Source of the DNA: Earliella scabrosa
Lineage: Eukaryota; Basidiomycota; Agaricomycetes; Polyporales; Polyporaceae
Reading direction: 5' to 3'
DNA length: 64,000 nucleotides
Assembly (NCBI GenBank): GCA_022605405.1
Contig: JABYQQ010000008.1
Span: 434,001-498,000, forward strand
A program made the position numbers and the translations under genes. Below the pieces are notes generated by a model. That model was not told the origin of the DNA, made no database searches, and saw nothing but the letters and a program-made list of their open reading frames with translations. Shown here piece by piece: positions 33,051 through 44,645 of this stretch. Position 1 is the first letter of the stretch. Each line of letters begins with the position of its first letter.

Positions 33051-34673
33051 ATGGCCACTAGTAAGTGTATCTATGCTCCTTAGTAGCAGTGACTGATCCT
33101 CCTTCTGTTTGATCAGCAATGCACCCTCACCTTTATGCTGCTGTCAATTCTGATTTCTATGCAGACAAACCTCTTCCTGTGGTTCAGGCCACTATCAAGA
33201 ATGGCCTAAGACACTGCAACGCTGCAGATATGTTGGACTTCATGTCCATTCTCAAGACCTTTGCTTGTGGTCCCTTCCTCACCTCAATCAACTCCTTTCA
33301 TCCCCACCCCTCTCAATCTTCTCTCAACAATGCAGCAGTGGCCAGACTGTGCAAGTTCTTTTTGGTTGACTCTCAATGCCAGGTGGACTCTGTCAAGGGT
33401 CTTGTTCACACTGCCTATACCATCATTCCTACTCAACAGTGGGAGTCTCTTATGTCTCCATCTCTCCCCACCTCCCTCAATCCCTCTGCTCTTCAAACTT
33501 TTCAAGATCTTCCTTCTGGCTACCCTTTTTCTCATGGCCACTCTAAAGCTGCTCTGCAAGCTATGCTCAATCAGCCTGAAACTTGTGATACCATGGTCGA
33601 GATATATGGGGAGGAACTGATGTGGCCTGTCTATGTTATGTCTGAATGTGAGTTTCATTCGTTTGTGACTCGGGTATTACTTCTGCTTATTCAATGTTAT
33701 TGTTGCAGACCTACTCGAGTTTATCTCACAGAAATACTGGATGGCCTACATCTTCTATCTTAATCATGTTGATCCTGCCCAGAAGTCTGCAGATTCCACT
33801 GAGCTCTTTGCCACCTGGCTCTTTCACATTGATCATCTCTACAATCAACTCTATTGCTCAGTCGACAACCACTGCTCCGTTTCCACTCTGGCAGATAAAA
33901 AGATCATAAATCTATACAGCCAATCAAAGACAAATCACCTCACCTTGCCTAAGAGGCTTGGAGAACCCAGTCTCAATCATCCACATGTCTGCTCAACTAT
34001 GGCCACTGCCTTACACATTTCCCCTGCTTGTCTCAACTTTCATCAAGCAGTTTTCAAGGTGATCAAGAAGTGCAACTACTGGGTAAGGCATTGTGACTCT
34101 ATCTCAATTAAATATGCACTTATACCAGATATTATCCATAGCCCATAGTCACCTTTTTGGAGCTCAGAGCAGCCCAGCTTCAGCCATATGCTGGAGTGCC
34201 ATATCAGCACTGGAACAACTCTGTCTCTAATCCATTCAATGCCTCTCAGGCTTCCACAGCTCCCAAAAGACCCAACAATATTGTCAGTTTTCATACTGTC
34301 AACTCCGGATTCAACATATCAGTTCATTTTCTATGGCATTTTAGAGGTGCGTAGTTCTTTGCTTGGTCATTGCTGTTCTGATATCAACAAATTTCAGGTT
34401 GATAAGGTCAACCAGTTCTTACCCACTGATCAAGTCTGGACCCCCAATCCCCATGCTATCATTTCCATGGCCCCTGTTCCTGTCACCACTGCCAGCAACT
34501 CTACTCAACTTCCATTCCATCAGGCTGCTTCTGCAGCTCCTGCCACTCCTCCTCTTTCCTGTGTTCCTTCACATTCTCAATCCCTTCCACAACCTCTACC
34601 ACAACAGGCTGCATTCTCAGCACTGTTATTGATAAGAGGTATGGACCTTGAACTGAACATCCACCTCCACTAA
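33051..34673 (+). CDS. Unidentified spliced gene in the AT-rich repeat region
   Basis: Exon 1 is 10 bp (33051-33060, MATT across the junction), exon 2 is 33117-33647 and exon 3 is 33709-34082. One or two later exons end at TAA 34671-34673. Introns have clean GTAAGT or GTGAGT donors and CAG acceptors. The protein begins MHPHLYAAVNSDFYADKPLP and VIKNGLRHCNA-like sequence (ATIKNGLRHCNAADMLDFMS), is helical and lacks charge clusters, then has a Pro/Ser/Thr-rich end (PLSCVPSHSQSLPQPLPQQA). A TATA box lies upstream. I recognise no domain. Its AT-rich codon use resembles the surrounding repeats more than the GC-rich genes, so it may be a transposon gene whose ends I cannot find. Confidence 0.55.
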
Positions 34674-34989
34674 ATGCAACCATAGAAACAACATCAAGAA
34701 TGGAATATAGTTTTCCATAATAAACATAGGAGAACTATTACAACAACGTGACTGTTGTGATGTTTGTTATAAATATGGCAATGAAGGCCATTGTAGATTT
34801 CAGTTTCCACATAGTATTATACCAAGATCATACTTTGATTCATTCTCTGGATTGATTGTGTGGAAATGTTTAGATAAAACCATCAATTACTGCAATTCTT
34901 ATGTTTTAGTTTTCTGTAGACATAATCATAACATCCTTTTTTACTTTCTGAAACAGCAACTAAAGCCGCTATGTTTTATATAACAGACT

Positions 34990-35600
34990 ATATTACATAG
35001 ATGGATTTGAAGACATATGAAATGCTGTCTCTTCTTTCAAAGACACTAGCAAAGATATCAGAGTCTGATAAGACCAGTGCATTATCTATACATTCAGCTA
35101 AGCTTTTACTTCACAAATGTATCTCTCAATTTAGCAGACAGCAACACATCCATGCACAACATTACTTCTGTGGACATGATGATGGCATGTCTTCTCATAT
35201 ATCTGTATCAATGATGTCTTCACTTCTTGTGGCATATATCCAGGAATGTTGGAAGGGCCATGTGGCATCAGAGGGTAACTATATTGAAGAAGAGGAGGAG
35301 AATACAGAAAGAATCCCAGTTTGGTTACATGTGAACCATTAAGGTCACCTTCAGAATACAATCTACTGTGATCCCAAACTAGCTAATATGTGTTTTTGTG
35401 ATTTCTGCCATAGTATGTGCTTAAAAACTAAGGCATCTCAGAGAGTCAAAAGTAATAATTCCTGTCTTGGTATCTTCTACCAATTTGAATTATTACCAGA
35501 GCACAAGCTATCTGCTTTTCATGTACTTGTTTAATGGCACAATGATGAATTACAATATTTCCGTTGTGAGGTAGTGTCTCAAGTTATTGGCATCTCAATA
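34990..35600 (+). pseudogene. Possible Helitron-type helicase remnant
   Basis: The frame from about 35001 reads SAKLLLHKCISQFSRQQHIH, DDGMSSHISVSMMSSLLVAY, then after a stop CFCDFCHSMCLKTKASQRVK and LLPEHKLSAFHVLV, then a stop followed by WHNDELQYFR. This resembles the region N-terminal to the Pif1-like helicase in fungal Helitrons, but it is short and broken. No Walker motif is present, so the call is tentative. Confidence 0.3.
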
Positions 35601-35790
35601 TTCAGACGGTCACTGGATGCAAAATACTACATGTTACTGCAATGTTCATATTGATACGGAATCACGTTTCTCGCGCGCGGGCTCTGACGCCTGGGTCGGA
35701 GGTTGCCGGAATAAGCGCCCGCGCGAACGCGTAGCTACAGATGGCCCGAGATAATAAATTTGCTTCATCTCCTGCCCTGTCCCATGTCCA

Positions 35791-36852
35791 ATGCCCCGCA
35801 GAACGGTCTCAAAGGACTTAAAGGCACGTATTCCAGTGCTATTCCTTGAGCAAGGATAATCTGTGCAAGAGATATGTGAGGTACTAGGCATAAAGAAGAG
35901 TCTTGTATACAAGACTCTTCAGTATGTCCGCCATTATGGCACCTCATATAACCCTCTTGCACGTCGTGCTGGTCGTCAGCGGGTGTTGACTGGAACAATT
36001 GTGGACTATTTCCAAGCTTTGCTTGCTGAGAAACCTTGTCTGTTTGTGGACGAGATCCAGCATGATCTTGCCATGACACATGGGGTTGCAGTCTCACTTA
36101 CCACTCTAGTGCGGACACTGCGTTGCATGCATTACTCATGTAAGGCAGTGACCAAGGTGGCACAAGAGCGAGATGAACTTCGTTGTGCTGCATTCATGAT
36201 TCGTATCGCTGAGCTGATCACTGATCCGTACATGCTAATGTTTGCCGATGAGAGCTCCATTGACAAGCGCACGTCTACACAGCGCAGAGGGTGGGCACCT
36301 CTAGCATCCCGCTGTGTTAGACGTGTATGCTTTGTCCGGGGGAAGCGATATTTGCTACTCCCTATCCTGACCCTTGATGGGATTATCACATTCAAGGTGT
36401 TTGAGGGATCAGTTACGGGAGAGCGGTTTCTGGAATTCCTTCAGGAATATGTGGTAAGTGCTGTAGTCTATATCACATATCTCAAATCACTAATCTATGT
36501 TACTTCTAGATTCCTCTTACCACACCATATCCTGGACCCCGCAGTGTATTGGTGCTTGACAATTGCAACATACACCACTCTGAGGCAATTCGGGAATTGG
36601 TTGAGGACGAAGCTTGTAAGTGTCTCTGCATCTACTTATATTGATGTTGGCTCATCATATCCAGTATGCAAGCTGGTCTTTCTTCCACCTTACTCCCCTG
36701 ATCGCAATCCCATTGAATGGGCTTTTGGCTATATCAAGACTCACCTCCATCGCCACAGTGTCAACTCCTTGCTGACAGACATCAGTGAAGCATGCTATGC
36801 AGTTACCCCAAACATGGCTGCAGGATGGTTCAAAAGTGCTGGGTACATATAA
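35791..36852 (+). pseudogene. Tc1/mariner-type DDE transposase with one nonsense codon
   Basis: N-terminal helix-turn-helix: from MPRRTVSKDLKARIPVLFLE (ATG 35791), then an in-frame TAA at 35857-35859, then SVQEICEVLGIKKSLVYKTL. Catalytic core: LMFADESSIDKRT (first Asp); after an intron (from 36453), VLVLDNCNIHHSEA (second Asp); after another intron (from 36616), FLPPYSPDRNPIEWAF with the Glu. There are 35 residues between the second Asp and the Glu, so a DD35E-like spacing. The frame is otherwise open to the TAA after YI. One base change would reopen it (probably a Tyr codon), or a shorter protein may start at 35863. Confidence 0.75.
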
Positions 36853-36923
36853 CTGTATGAGTGGAGATCAGATTACATTTGCTTTACTATATAATGATGT
36901 ATCCTCTAAAGGCATCTGAGTCT

Positions 36924-38600
36924 CTACATATCCCATTCAAGGACAGTCTCTGGAATGATGTAGTTGTCTGGAACCTCAACACATTCTCCACCTCTGGCCT
37001 CATCGAAATAGAAGACCTTGCCATCGTGTTCAGGATCCGGAGGGGTGCCAGGCATGTCGTTGCGCACCATGGGTGGGGCAAACCAGCTTTTGGCTCCATT
37101 GCTGCTGCCATCAGGGTTGAACCAGCGGCGTTCATATCGCACTGTGTTGGCATCTGTTCCAGCTTTGGATGATGAACCAACATCCAAAGCTGGAATAGGC
37201 TCATTGCGCAGACGCTTGCCATCAGGCGCATTCCACCAAGCCTCACAAGCCCGCTTCAGGCGAAAGGCATCTCCCTTCTTCAGTTTGACCGGTGTGACTA
37301 TAAGATCACACTGATCCAACTGAGGAATGATATCAGGCCCATAACCTTCCTTCTTCAGCCCTTCCTCATATTGCTCAGCATTCGGCAAACCATATTGCGG
37401 ATGCTGAGCAATATAAGTAAGGCATCGGCGCAGATCTGAAGGGCTTGGAGGAATAGAATGAACAGATGGCGCACCCTGGATAGCAGCAGCAGGCTTCGAC
37501 GGTGTCACTGGAGTTGCAGGAGCACTGTGTCCATGCACCAGACCTGCAATTGCAGTGACAAAACCAGTCATTGCATTGAGGTCAAGACCTCCCTGAGCAC
37601 CAGGCTGTGGAGTCTCAGGCACCACGAGCGAACACCGATGAGTTGCTGGATCGAAAGCAGGAATCTGTGGAGGGCAGTCAAGAGACGCCTTTCCCTCCAG
37701 CTGCCAAACAGATCAATGTATACAAGTATAGAGAGTCAGATCAACACTTACCATGTAGATCCCCCACTCACGGAACAGCCATGGTGTGAGACGCACAGGC
37801 TGAACACCAGGAATCTTGAAGTTGTACTTCCAGAAGCCTCCGGGTGTTTCGTACTTCTTCTCCAGATCCAAACGGATCTTCGCTAGCTTTTGCTCAAACT
37901 CCGATGGAGCATCACCCTACATATGATCAGCATTCAGACATATACAACTTATAGAACAAGTGACTCACCGTGTCAGCAGGTGTGACCTCTTCATGATCCG
38001 ATACCGACGAGGTGTCGTCGCTGTTGCGCTATCAAATGGCTGAGTAACTATCAGACAAATAGAGTCATTCACAAAACTCACCACTTTCTTGCACTTGGCA
38101 GTCACATCCGCCATATCGACCAGAACGTTGACTGTGTCGAGCTTCTTCTCCTCGATCTTCGCGACGAGCTCTGAAAACTCGTCACCAGTCTCCACAATGA
38201 GAGCATTGCTTTTGCTATGATAGACTTCAGAGATGCAAAGGACAATAGAACATAACTAAACATACGTGCAGCCGCCCTTGTAGTGATATTTGAAGGGATA
38301 GGCATGTCGATCCAAGGGAACCGCAAACTCCGTAATGGAGTACTTGCCCAGGATTGCTTGCAGGAAGCCGAGATACTTCCCCTTGGCTGGAGTAAATTGA
38401 AGCTCCTTTGTTTTGACTTCTTTGGTAACCTTAACCTTCGGAGGCTTAGCACTCTTCCTGGTGGAAGCAGTAGGCATTGACGCCGGAGGGTGGGTGATGT
38501 GGTAGGTCATAGAGACAGAAAAGGTAACTGCTCTGCCACTAGAAGCTGGGGCTGGAGCCGGAGAAGGAGAACAGACAGGAGAGGAGGGAGTAGTCACCAT
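36924..38600 (-). CDS. Second gene of the Tc1/mariner-type transposon, unidentified
   Basis: Five or six exons: 38600 to about 38267 (MVTTPSSPVCSPSPAPAPAS, AKPPKVKVTKEVKTKELQF, GKYSITEFAVPLDRHAYPFK), about 38213-38084 (NALIVETGDEFSELVAKIEE), about 38031-37970 (RNSDDTSSVSDHEEVTPADT), about 37919-37753 (KLAKIRLDLEKKYETPGGFW) and 37700-36924. The last exon holds a Pro/Ala linker, IIPQLDQCDLIVTPVKLKKG and an acidic end, and stops after VLEWDM. Frames join cleanly and no nonsense codon was seen. It lies wholly inside the terminal repeats. Most Tc1/mariner elements have a transposase only, so this is an accessory or captured gene; I recognise no domain. Confidence 0.65.
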
Positions 38601-38849
38601 GTTTACGTATAGAAGCTATGTAAGATCGGAACGTGTACGAGCACAATGGAGGGAGGGCGGCGGTGGGTGCAGTACGAGAAGTGTCATGCCAGCGCACCAG
38701 ACGCGTTCGCGCGGGCGCTTATTCCGGCAACCTCCGACCCGGGCGTCAGAGCCGCGCGCGAGAAACGCGATTCCATATCAATATGAACATTGCAGTAATG
38801 CTTGCTCGTTTTGTTTCTTTCAGTGTGTCTAAACATTTACTTGTTGAAA

Positions 38850-39848
38850 TGAGCATGTAGAACAAAAATTTGATACATATGAATTTACAGATTATCATAA
38901 ACACATCATGCAAAATTGAAGCTATATATGAATGTGAAGATCAACGTAACAAGGAAAGACTACAGAAAAGAGCACCACTTATGGCTGTAAGGATGGAGCT
39001 TAGCATGTGTCTGAAGCTGCATAAGTACCCTGCGGCTGGTGAGAACTCAGGTTGCATCTCTGAGCTGGCAGAAGAGTTTGGGGATCTTTTTGCATAACTT
39101 GTCCTGTTGACCTTTTGCATGCAGTGTTGTGTACAGCATGTAAACTTTGATTTGTAAGCTGTAAATGAATTCTACTAGTATTGTGGCAGAACAGTGAGCA
39201 AACTGAGTATGGTGTGAAAACCAGTCAGGGTGACTGAACTTTGCTTGAAGCTTGATGTCTTGCTACAGTTATGCAGCCACCGTTGAACTTTGACACTCAC
39301 TTATGAACATACAGACTTAACCACAACATAATAACCATGCAGGCAGGCCTTGTCTATGCTGTACCTAATATGACTAACTGTAGTGACTGCAATAACCTGC
39401 AGATGAGCAGCAGCTCCAACTCTGTCTGTGGATCACCTGTGAACAGCAGCTCCAACTCAGTGGCTCCAGTTCAGTTGGCAGCTCAGAGCCTCTTGGACCT
39501 GAATTGAGCTTCTGTTAGGCCCCTGAGCTGCAGGTTTGACTCTGGCTCATCTGCAGCTCAAGCTGTGCTCAGCTGTAGGGTCAATGCAAATGTCTGGAGG
39601 GGCACTTCAAAATATCTGAACTTGGCATGTTGGACATGTCTGATTGCATCTGATCGCAGGCTGAATATGTCTAATTACCCTGTGTCAGACATCTCAAATT
39701 TTTGAGAAATTACTGATGTTCAGCATAAGCACCAACAAGTCTACTAAATAACAGTCTCACTATCTATGGTTGGGGGTTTCAAGTCTAACTGCACACATTT
39801 TCAGACTCTATCTTTTGAACAATTAGACATTAGATATCCAAAAGCACT
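38850..39848. repeat. Patchwork of old repeat fragments
   Basis: 38990-39055 is a decayed copy of the TRIM LTR at 50844 (shared GCATAAGTACCC and CGGCTGGTGAGAAC). 39370-39590 is dense in CAGCTC/GAGCTG units in both orientations. 39610-39700 matches 54900-55015 inverted and is dense in AGACATGTCTGA-like units. No gene seen. Confidence 0.5.
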
Positions 39849-40119
39849 TGTGGGAAAGTGGGCCATTACTTGCACAGAATGATTGATGAGCAAATTCTAG
39901 ATATTTAATTAAAAGGGAAGCTCTGAAGGTTGTAGTATGTTATAACATACTATAGTCTGGTCTGACTGCAATGAAATTCTGCTATGGACATAGTCATACA
40001 GTGGCTGTTTTGATATTTGCTATAGTATTGTCTGATTGTCTGATTATGAATCTCAATGATCTATTATCTATGCATACTTATATCAACTGAAAGCATAGAG
40101 TTTCAGTTGTACTAGTCAG
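39849..40119 (-). mobile_element. Helentron-like 3' end fragment cut by the chromovirus
   Basis: Starts ACTTGTGGGAAAGTGGGCCA with subterminal GAATGATTGATGAGC, and is similar to 28317-28565 inverted. It is truncated at the chromovirus target site 40115-40119. Confidence 0.5.
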
Positions 40120-40343
40120 TGGAAGATCGGTGACTACCGACCTCACGCAAGAACAGAATGGGAACGGAGCCTGGTTGCGTCGGATACATAAGTGGTAAAT
40201 ACATGTTAGCTAGCGTGTAGCGTACCTGGTTGCGTCTGATGCGTAAGTGGTAAAGAGATGCAATGAGGTTTGCAGAAGCAAAAGTGTGTGACCATAACAG
40301 TGATAAACAATGAGTAAGCTGGAACACGTGTTCCAGCGTTACA
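40120..40343 (-). repeat. 3' LTR of the chromovirus
   Basis: 224 bp, minus-strand TGTAACGCTGGAACACGTG to CGATCTTCCA. It differs from the other LTR at a modest number of sites, so the insertion is not very recent. Confidence 0.9.
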
Positions 40344-40390
40344 CTTTCACCAACTCTGAAAGAAGAAGTGGTGGGGGGAAGTGGAAAAAA

Positions 40391-43300
40391 CTATGCGTAA
40401 GAAAGTATCTTAAGGTCGTTACCGCATAAGTAGTCATCGAGGGCAGCGAGGTCCTTACATTGTGCACCAGGAAGCCATTGGTCATCACCTGGGCCCCACC
40501 CACGCCAATGTACAAGGAATTGGTAACTGCGCCCACAGCGGCAATGGTCAAGTATCCGCTCGACTTCGTACTCTTCAACACTGTTGGGAGTTATGATCGG
40601 GCCGGGTTTAGGGTGCGAATGGGAGGGGAAAAGGGTATCGTCATTAGGGAGGAAAGGTTTGAGAAGCAAGGCGTGGAAAACAGAGAAAACATTCATGGAA
40701 GGGGGGAGCTCAAGTGTGTACGTAGATGTTTCTGGGTGTGCAACCATAACTTTGTAGAGTCTGTTGTAACGAACCATGAACTTCGCAACATGACCACTCT
40801 CCTTCTGCAGGTAGTCTCGCCGGTGGTGAAAGGTCGAGAGCAGGACGAGGTCCCCTACGGCAAAGGTGGATTTGGATCCCTGCGGCACATTGGCGTAGTG
40901 CGCCTGGTTCACCTTCGCGAGGTGTAGGTTATCCTGAGCTTCCATCGTGTCTGTCTCGATGTGATCGATCAGGTTGCTGTCAGCAGCACCGTTGGGTGGG
41001 AATCTCTCTTCCACGGTCAGGAGGTTGTCGTTGTAAAGCGGCGGTAGAATTCTTGGTGCTCGTCCCAGGTGCAGCTGGAATGGTGAGAATTTCGTCAACG
41101 CATTTATGGTGTTCATGATCACAAAGCGGACTCATGGCAAGACCCAGAGCCATCCCGACTGGTTGCGTGCGACATGATACCAGAGAGCTTGGATCACAGT
41201 TTGTTTCATGTGTTTGGATGCTCCGTCGGTTTCTGGATGATATGAGGTGGACATCTTCACCTTAACGCCGGTCAGCGTGTGCAGGGCTTTCCAAAAACCA
41301 GAAGTCCAGAGTTTGTCATGGTCGGAGATGATTTCGAGGGGCAATTCGTTCTCGCAGTACCATTGGTCAAAGAAGGCGAGTGCAAACTCCTCACAAGTGG
41401 TGTCTGTTTGCATGGAGATGAGGTGAATATCAGCACCAGAGCTAGAGATCTTCACGAGTCAATCCGCGGGTAAATGGGCGCCTATCAAAAAGCCCTGATC
41501 CAGAGCTTTCCAACGGTACCAGGATCATCACAAACGGACCAGAACTGGCAGAGATATGGATTAAACAATCTGGCAAAGTTTGGTGGCAAAAGATCAAAAA
41601 CTGATGGTACTAGTCAAGTAAGAAGGGGTCAAGAAGTGCGTGGGTATCCGCGGATGCATCTGTGACAAGAAGTGGCACTTTTACTTGACTAGAACTGTCA
41701 ATTTTTGATCCTTTGCCACCAAACTTTGCCAGATTGTTTAATTCATATCTCTGCCAGTTCTGGTCCGTTTGTGATGATCCTGGTACCGTTGGAAAGCTCT
41801 GGATCAGGGCTTTTTGATAGGCGCCCATTTACCCGCGGATTGACTCGTGAAGATCTCTAACCAGAGCAGTCTGTGACTGTTGCGAGGGAGTTGAATCCGC
41901 CGTCCTCGGGGAGTGGACCAATGAAGTCGATCGTGATGCAGTCTCTGTGCGCGTGCAGAATTGGGAGAGGGTGTAGAGGTCCGGTGGGCTTGCGCGTTGA
42001 GCTCTTGTTGCGTTGACAAGCATCACAACCCGGGATGTACATTTCCTCGAGCTCACGTGGCATGTTGGGCCAGTAGTAGACGTCACGGAGGCTCACATAG
42101 CATTTCTCAAAACCATAGTGGCCCAGTTCCTTGTGTGCGCAGCAGAAAAGTGCCTCGCGCAGGTTCGGTACACGCAGTATCACAAGGCAGTCACCAACGT
42201 AGAGTAGGCCATGCGATTCGCAGATCCCCAGGGAGCCAATCTGCTTGCGCAGTCGTGCGCAGTACTTGTCACCAGTGTATCCGTCACGGATTACGTCTAG
42301 CCAGGCGGGATCAGTGGAGACTCGAAGGCATTCCGTAGCGCAGATGTCAAAGGATGCAGCAGAGGGAAACGCGAGGGCAAGTGTCACATCACAGAGATGC
42401 ATAACGGCCACACAGACGTTTGGGTGGACAAGTTCGTTGCCGAGGTGAGCATGAGAGAAGATGTCAGCAGCGACATTTAGTTCGCCCTTGATATACTTGA
42501 TAGAGAAGTCATACTGGGCCAGAAACTCTTGCCATCGAGCCTGTCGTCATGAGAGATCCTTTTGACGGTGGAAGTTCTCAAGAGTGCGATGGTTGGTGTA
42601 GACGGTGAAGGGAACGCCCAGTAGGTTGACTTGCTATTTCTTCAATGCACATACAACCGCGAGGAGCTCTTTCTCATGGGCAGAATAGTTGAGTTCTGCC
42701 GCCTTGAGCTGCATTGAGTTGAATGCGATGGGACATGCAGTCTCCAGCGTCAGTTCAAAAGATAGCATGGCGCCTGTGCGGTAGTCACTAGCATCACAAG
42801 AGACAAAAATCTGGTTGTCGTCAAGATGGTCGTGGTTGATGATGGTCAAGACCTTGCTGCTGGTGACCAAGGCCTTGATGCCGTCAAAGGCAGATTGGTG
42901 ATCAGGGGATCATGTTGGGAAGGAGAGCTCAGCTTCCTTTGTCGTCAGTGGGGTCAAGACAACGGTGTAGTCAGCAAGCTTTGGCAAGTAGTTCGCGATG
43001 TATCGTACAAGACCCAAGAAAGTGCATACATCAGCAGCAGTGCGAGGGCAGGGCCACTGGAGGATCTTCTCCACTTTCTTGGGGTCAGCCTGCACACCTC
43101 GCCCAGAAATGTGATGGCCCAAGAAGTCCAAGTCCGTCAAGAACAAGTGAGTCTTTTTGTTGGAACAGTAGAGTTTGTTTTGCTGCAGAGCTTCCAAGAT
43201 AGTTCGACAGTTAGTGTGGTGTTCTTCCAGAGACTGAGACCAGATCATGATGTCGTCAAGGTACACATGACAGATGTGGCCAATGTACGGACAAAGTGCG

Positions 43301-44642
43301 CCGTACATTCGTTGCTGATGAGTCGCAGGTGCGTTTCGACAGCCCTGTGGCATGACCGTCCACTCATAGAGTCCAAATGGCGTAGTCACGGCGGTGTACT
43401 TGATGTCGTTGGGATGGACTCAAGTCTGAAAGACAGAATTTGTCATGTTGATCTTAGCCCATATTTTGCCTTTGCCACAGTCAGCCAGAATGTTGTCGAT
43501 GCGAGGAAGAGGGTGCATGTCAGAAACCGTGTTGGTGCTCAATACCCGGTAGTCGTTGACTCAGCGAGGTAGGGCAGTGGGGTTGGATTTAGGCACGAGG
43601 AAAGCTGGAGAGGCGTACGGGCTGTCAGATTTGGTCCTGCTGCAAGGTGCTGTTCGAGAAGAGTCTTCCACGCTTTGCAGTACTTCTTAGGGCAGTCGTA
43701 TTGGCGTCTGGTGATGACCATGTTGGTGTCTTTGAGGACGAAGCGGTGATAGATTGAGGTCGGGAGTTCATCCAGATGGGGGATGTTGTCTGGGAACATG
43801 TCAGCAAATTCCACTTTCATTGCTACGTTCTCGGTGTCAAGCAAAGACTGAAAAGCAAGGGTCTCAACACGGTCACGGACTGCAGTCATGACGGCTATCG
43901 TCTCAGTCACAGCGCACGCATCAGCGGCTGCATGGTGTGCATGTGTCTTCTCCTCGAGCTCGCAGAGGAAGTGTTTGTGGGCAAGGCGCGTGTTGTCATG
44001 CGCAACCTGTTCCTCACGACGTTGTTGTTCACAATGAGCTTTGGGAGGGAGAAGCGGTGGTGGTTTGGGGGGCGCGTCGGCAAGGAGGTTTCACATGGTC
44101 GGCTTGTGTAGAACCACATGTGTGGAGTGATCTTCCATGATGTGATTCAATTCGAGGAAGGGTTTACTGAGGAGTACAGGGGCACAGAGCAAAGGTACAA
44201 CAATGGCAGCACAAGATACGGAGGTCCACGAGAAATCCGGGAGTGCAATGCGAAGTCTTACATAGGACGAACTCTCTCTAGACTCTGTTCCCCATGCATT
44301 GCTGAGACGAAAAGATTCTCGGAGTCGGCGTTGCGGTAGCTGGAGGCGGGTTGCGATGTTTTCTCTAATCAGAACTGCTGGTGATCCCGGGTCAATCAGC
44401 ATCTGAATCAGAGAAGAGTCGACAGAGGGAGAGAGGATGTGTGCGAGAAGGGTAGTATACGGGGCGTAGAGGGGTGCGATGCACTTTTCGGCGGAGTCAG
44501 TTTCAGAGCCAAGTATCCCAGTGGTGGCAGCAAGAGGGGACAAGCCAAGAGTGGCGACCGCAGAAGGGTCAATAGAATCCTGGTTGCCGTCCTTGTCATC
44601 CTCGACAGTCACGGCCGCAATGTTCTTGCATGGGGGGTTCAT
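40391..44642 (-). pseudogene. Chromovirus pol: protease, RT, RNase H, integrase, chromodomain
   Basis: In order from 44642 downward: protease with LIDPGSPAVLI (44642-44091); reverse transcriptase from about 43830 (TSIYHRFVLKDTN) with the catalytic YLDDIMIWS and PFGLYEWTVMPQGCRNAP; RNase H with FVSCDASDYRTGAMLS; integrase with an H2C2-type finger (HKELGHYGFEKC, CDACQRNK), the first Asp in ATVTDCSG, the MITE at 41443-41859, then ISDHDKLWTSGF and SYHPETDGASKHMKQ; and a C-terminal chromodomain (EYEVERILDHCRCGRSYQFL, HWRGWGPGDDQWLP). In-frame stops at 43561, 43420, 42910, 42634, 42547 and 41132 all fit Trp or Arg codons changed by G:C to A:T transitions. Confidence 0.85.
41443..41859. mobile_element. 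hAT-type MITE nested in the chromovirus integrase
   Basis: A 417-bp fold-back element with arms of about 190 bp; ends TAGAGATCTTCACGAGTC and its complement. Exact 8-bp duplication ACCAGAGC (41435-41442 and 41860-41867), which is the hAT signature. Removing it with one target copy rejoins the integrase frame VTDCSG-ADIHLI. Confidence 0.85.
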
Positions 44643-44645
44643 TGG

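Larger units (their letters stand above)
35637..38795 (+). mobile_element. Two-gene Tc1/mariner-type transposon
   Basis: A 3.16-kb element flanked by TA (35635-35636 and 38796-38797), with terminal inverted repeats of about 100 bp. They start CTGCAATGTTCATATTGATA and run on through GAGGTTGCCGGAATAAGCGC in both arms with few differences. It holds a DDE transposase gene on the plus strand and a second gene converging on it from the right on the minus strand, with about 70 bp between the two stop codons. Confidence 0.85.
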
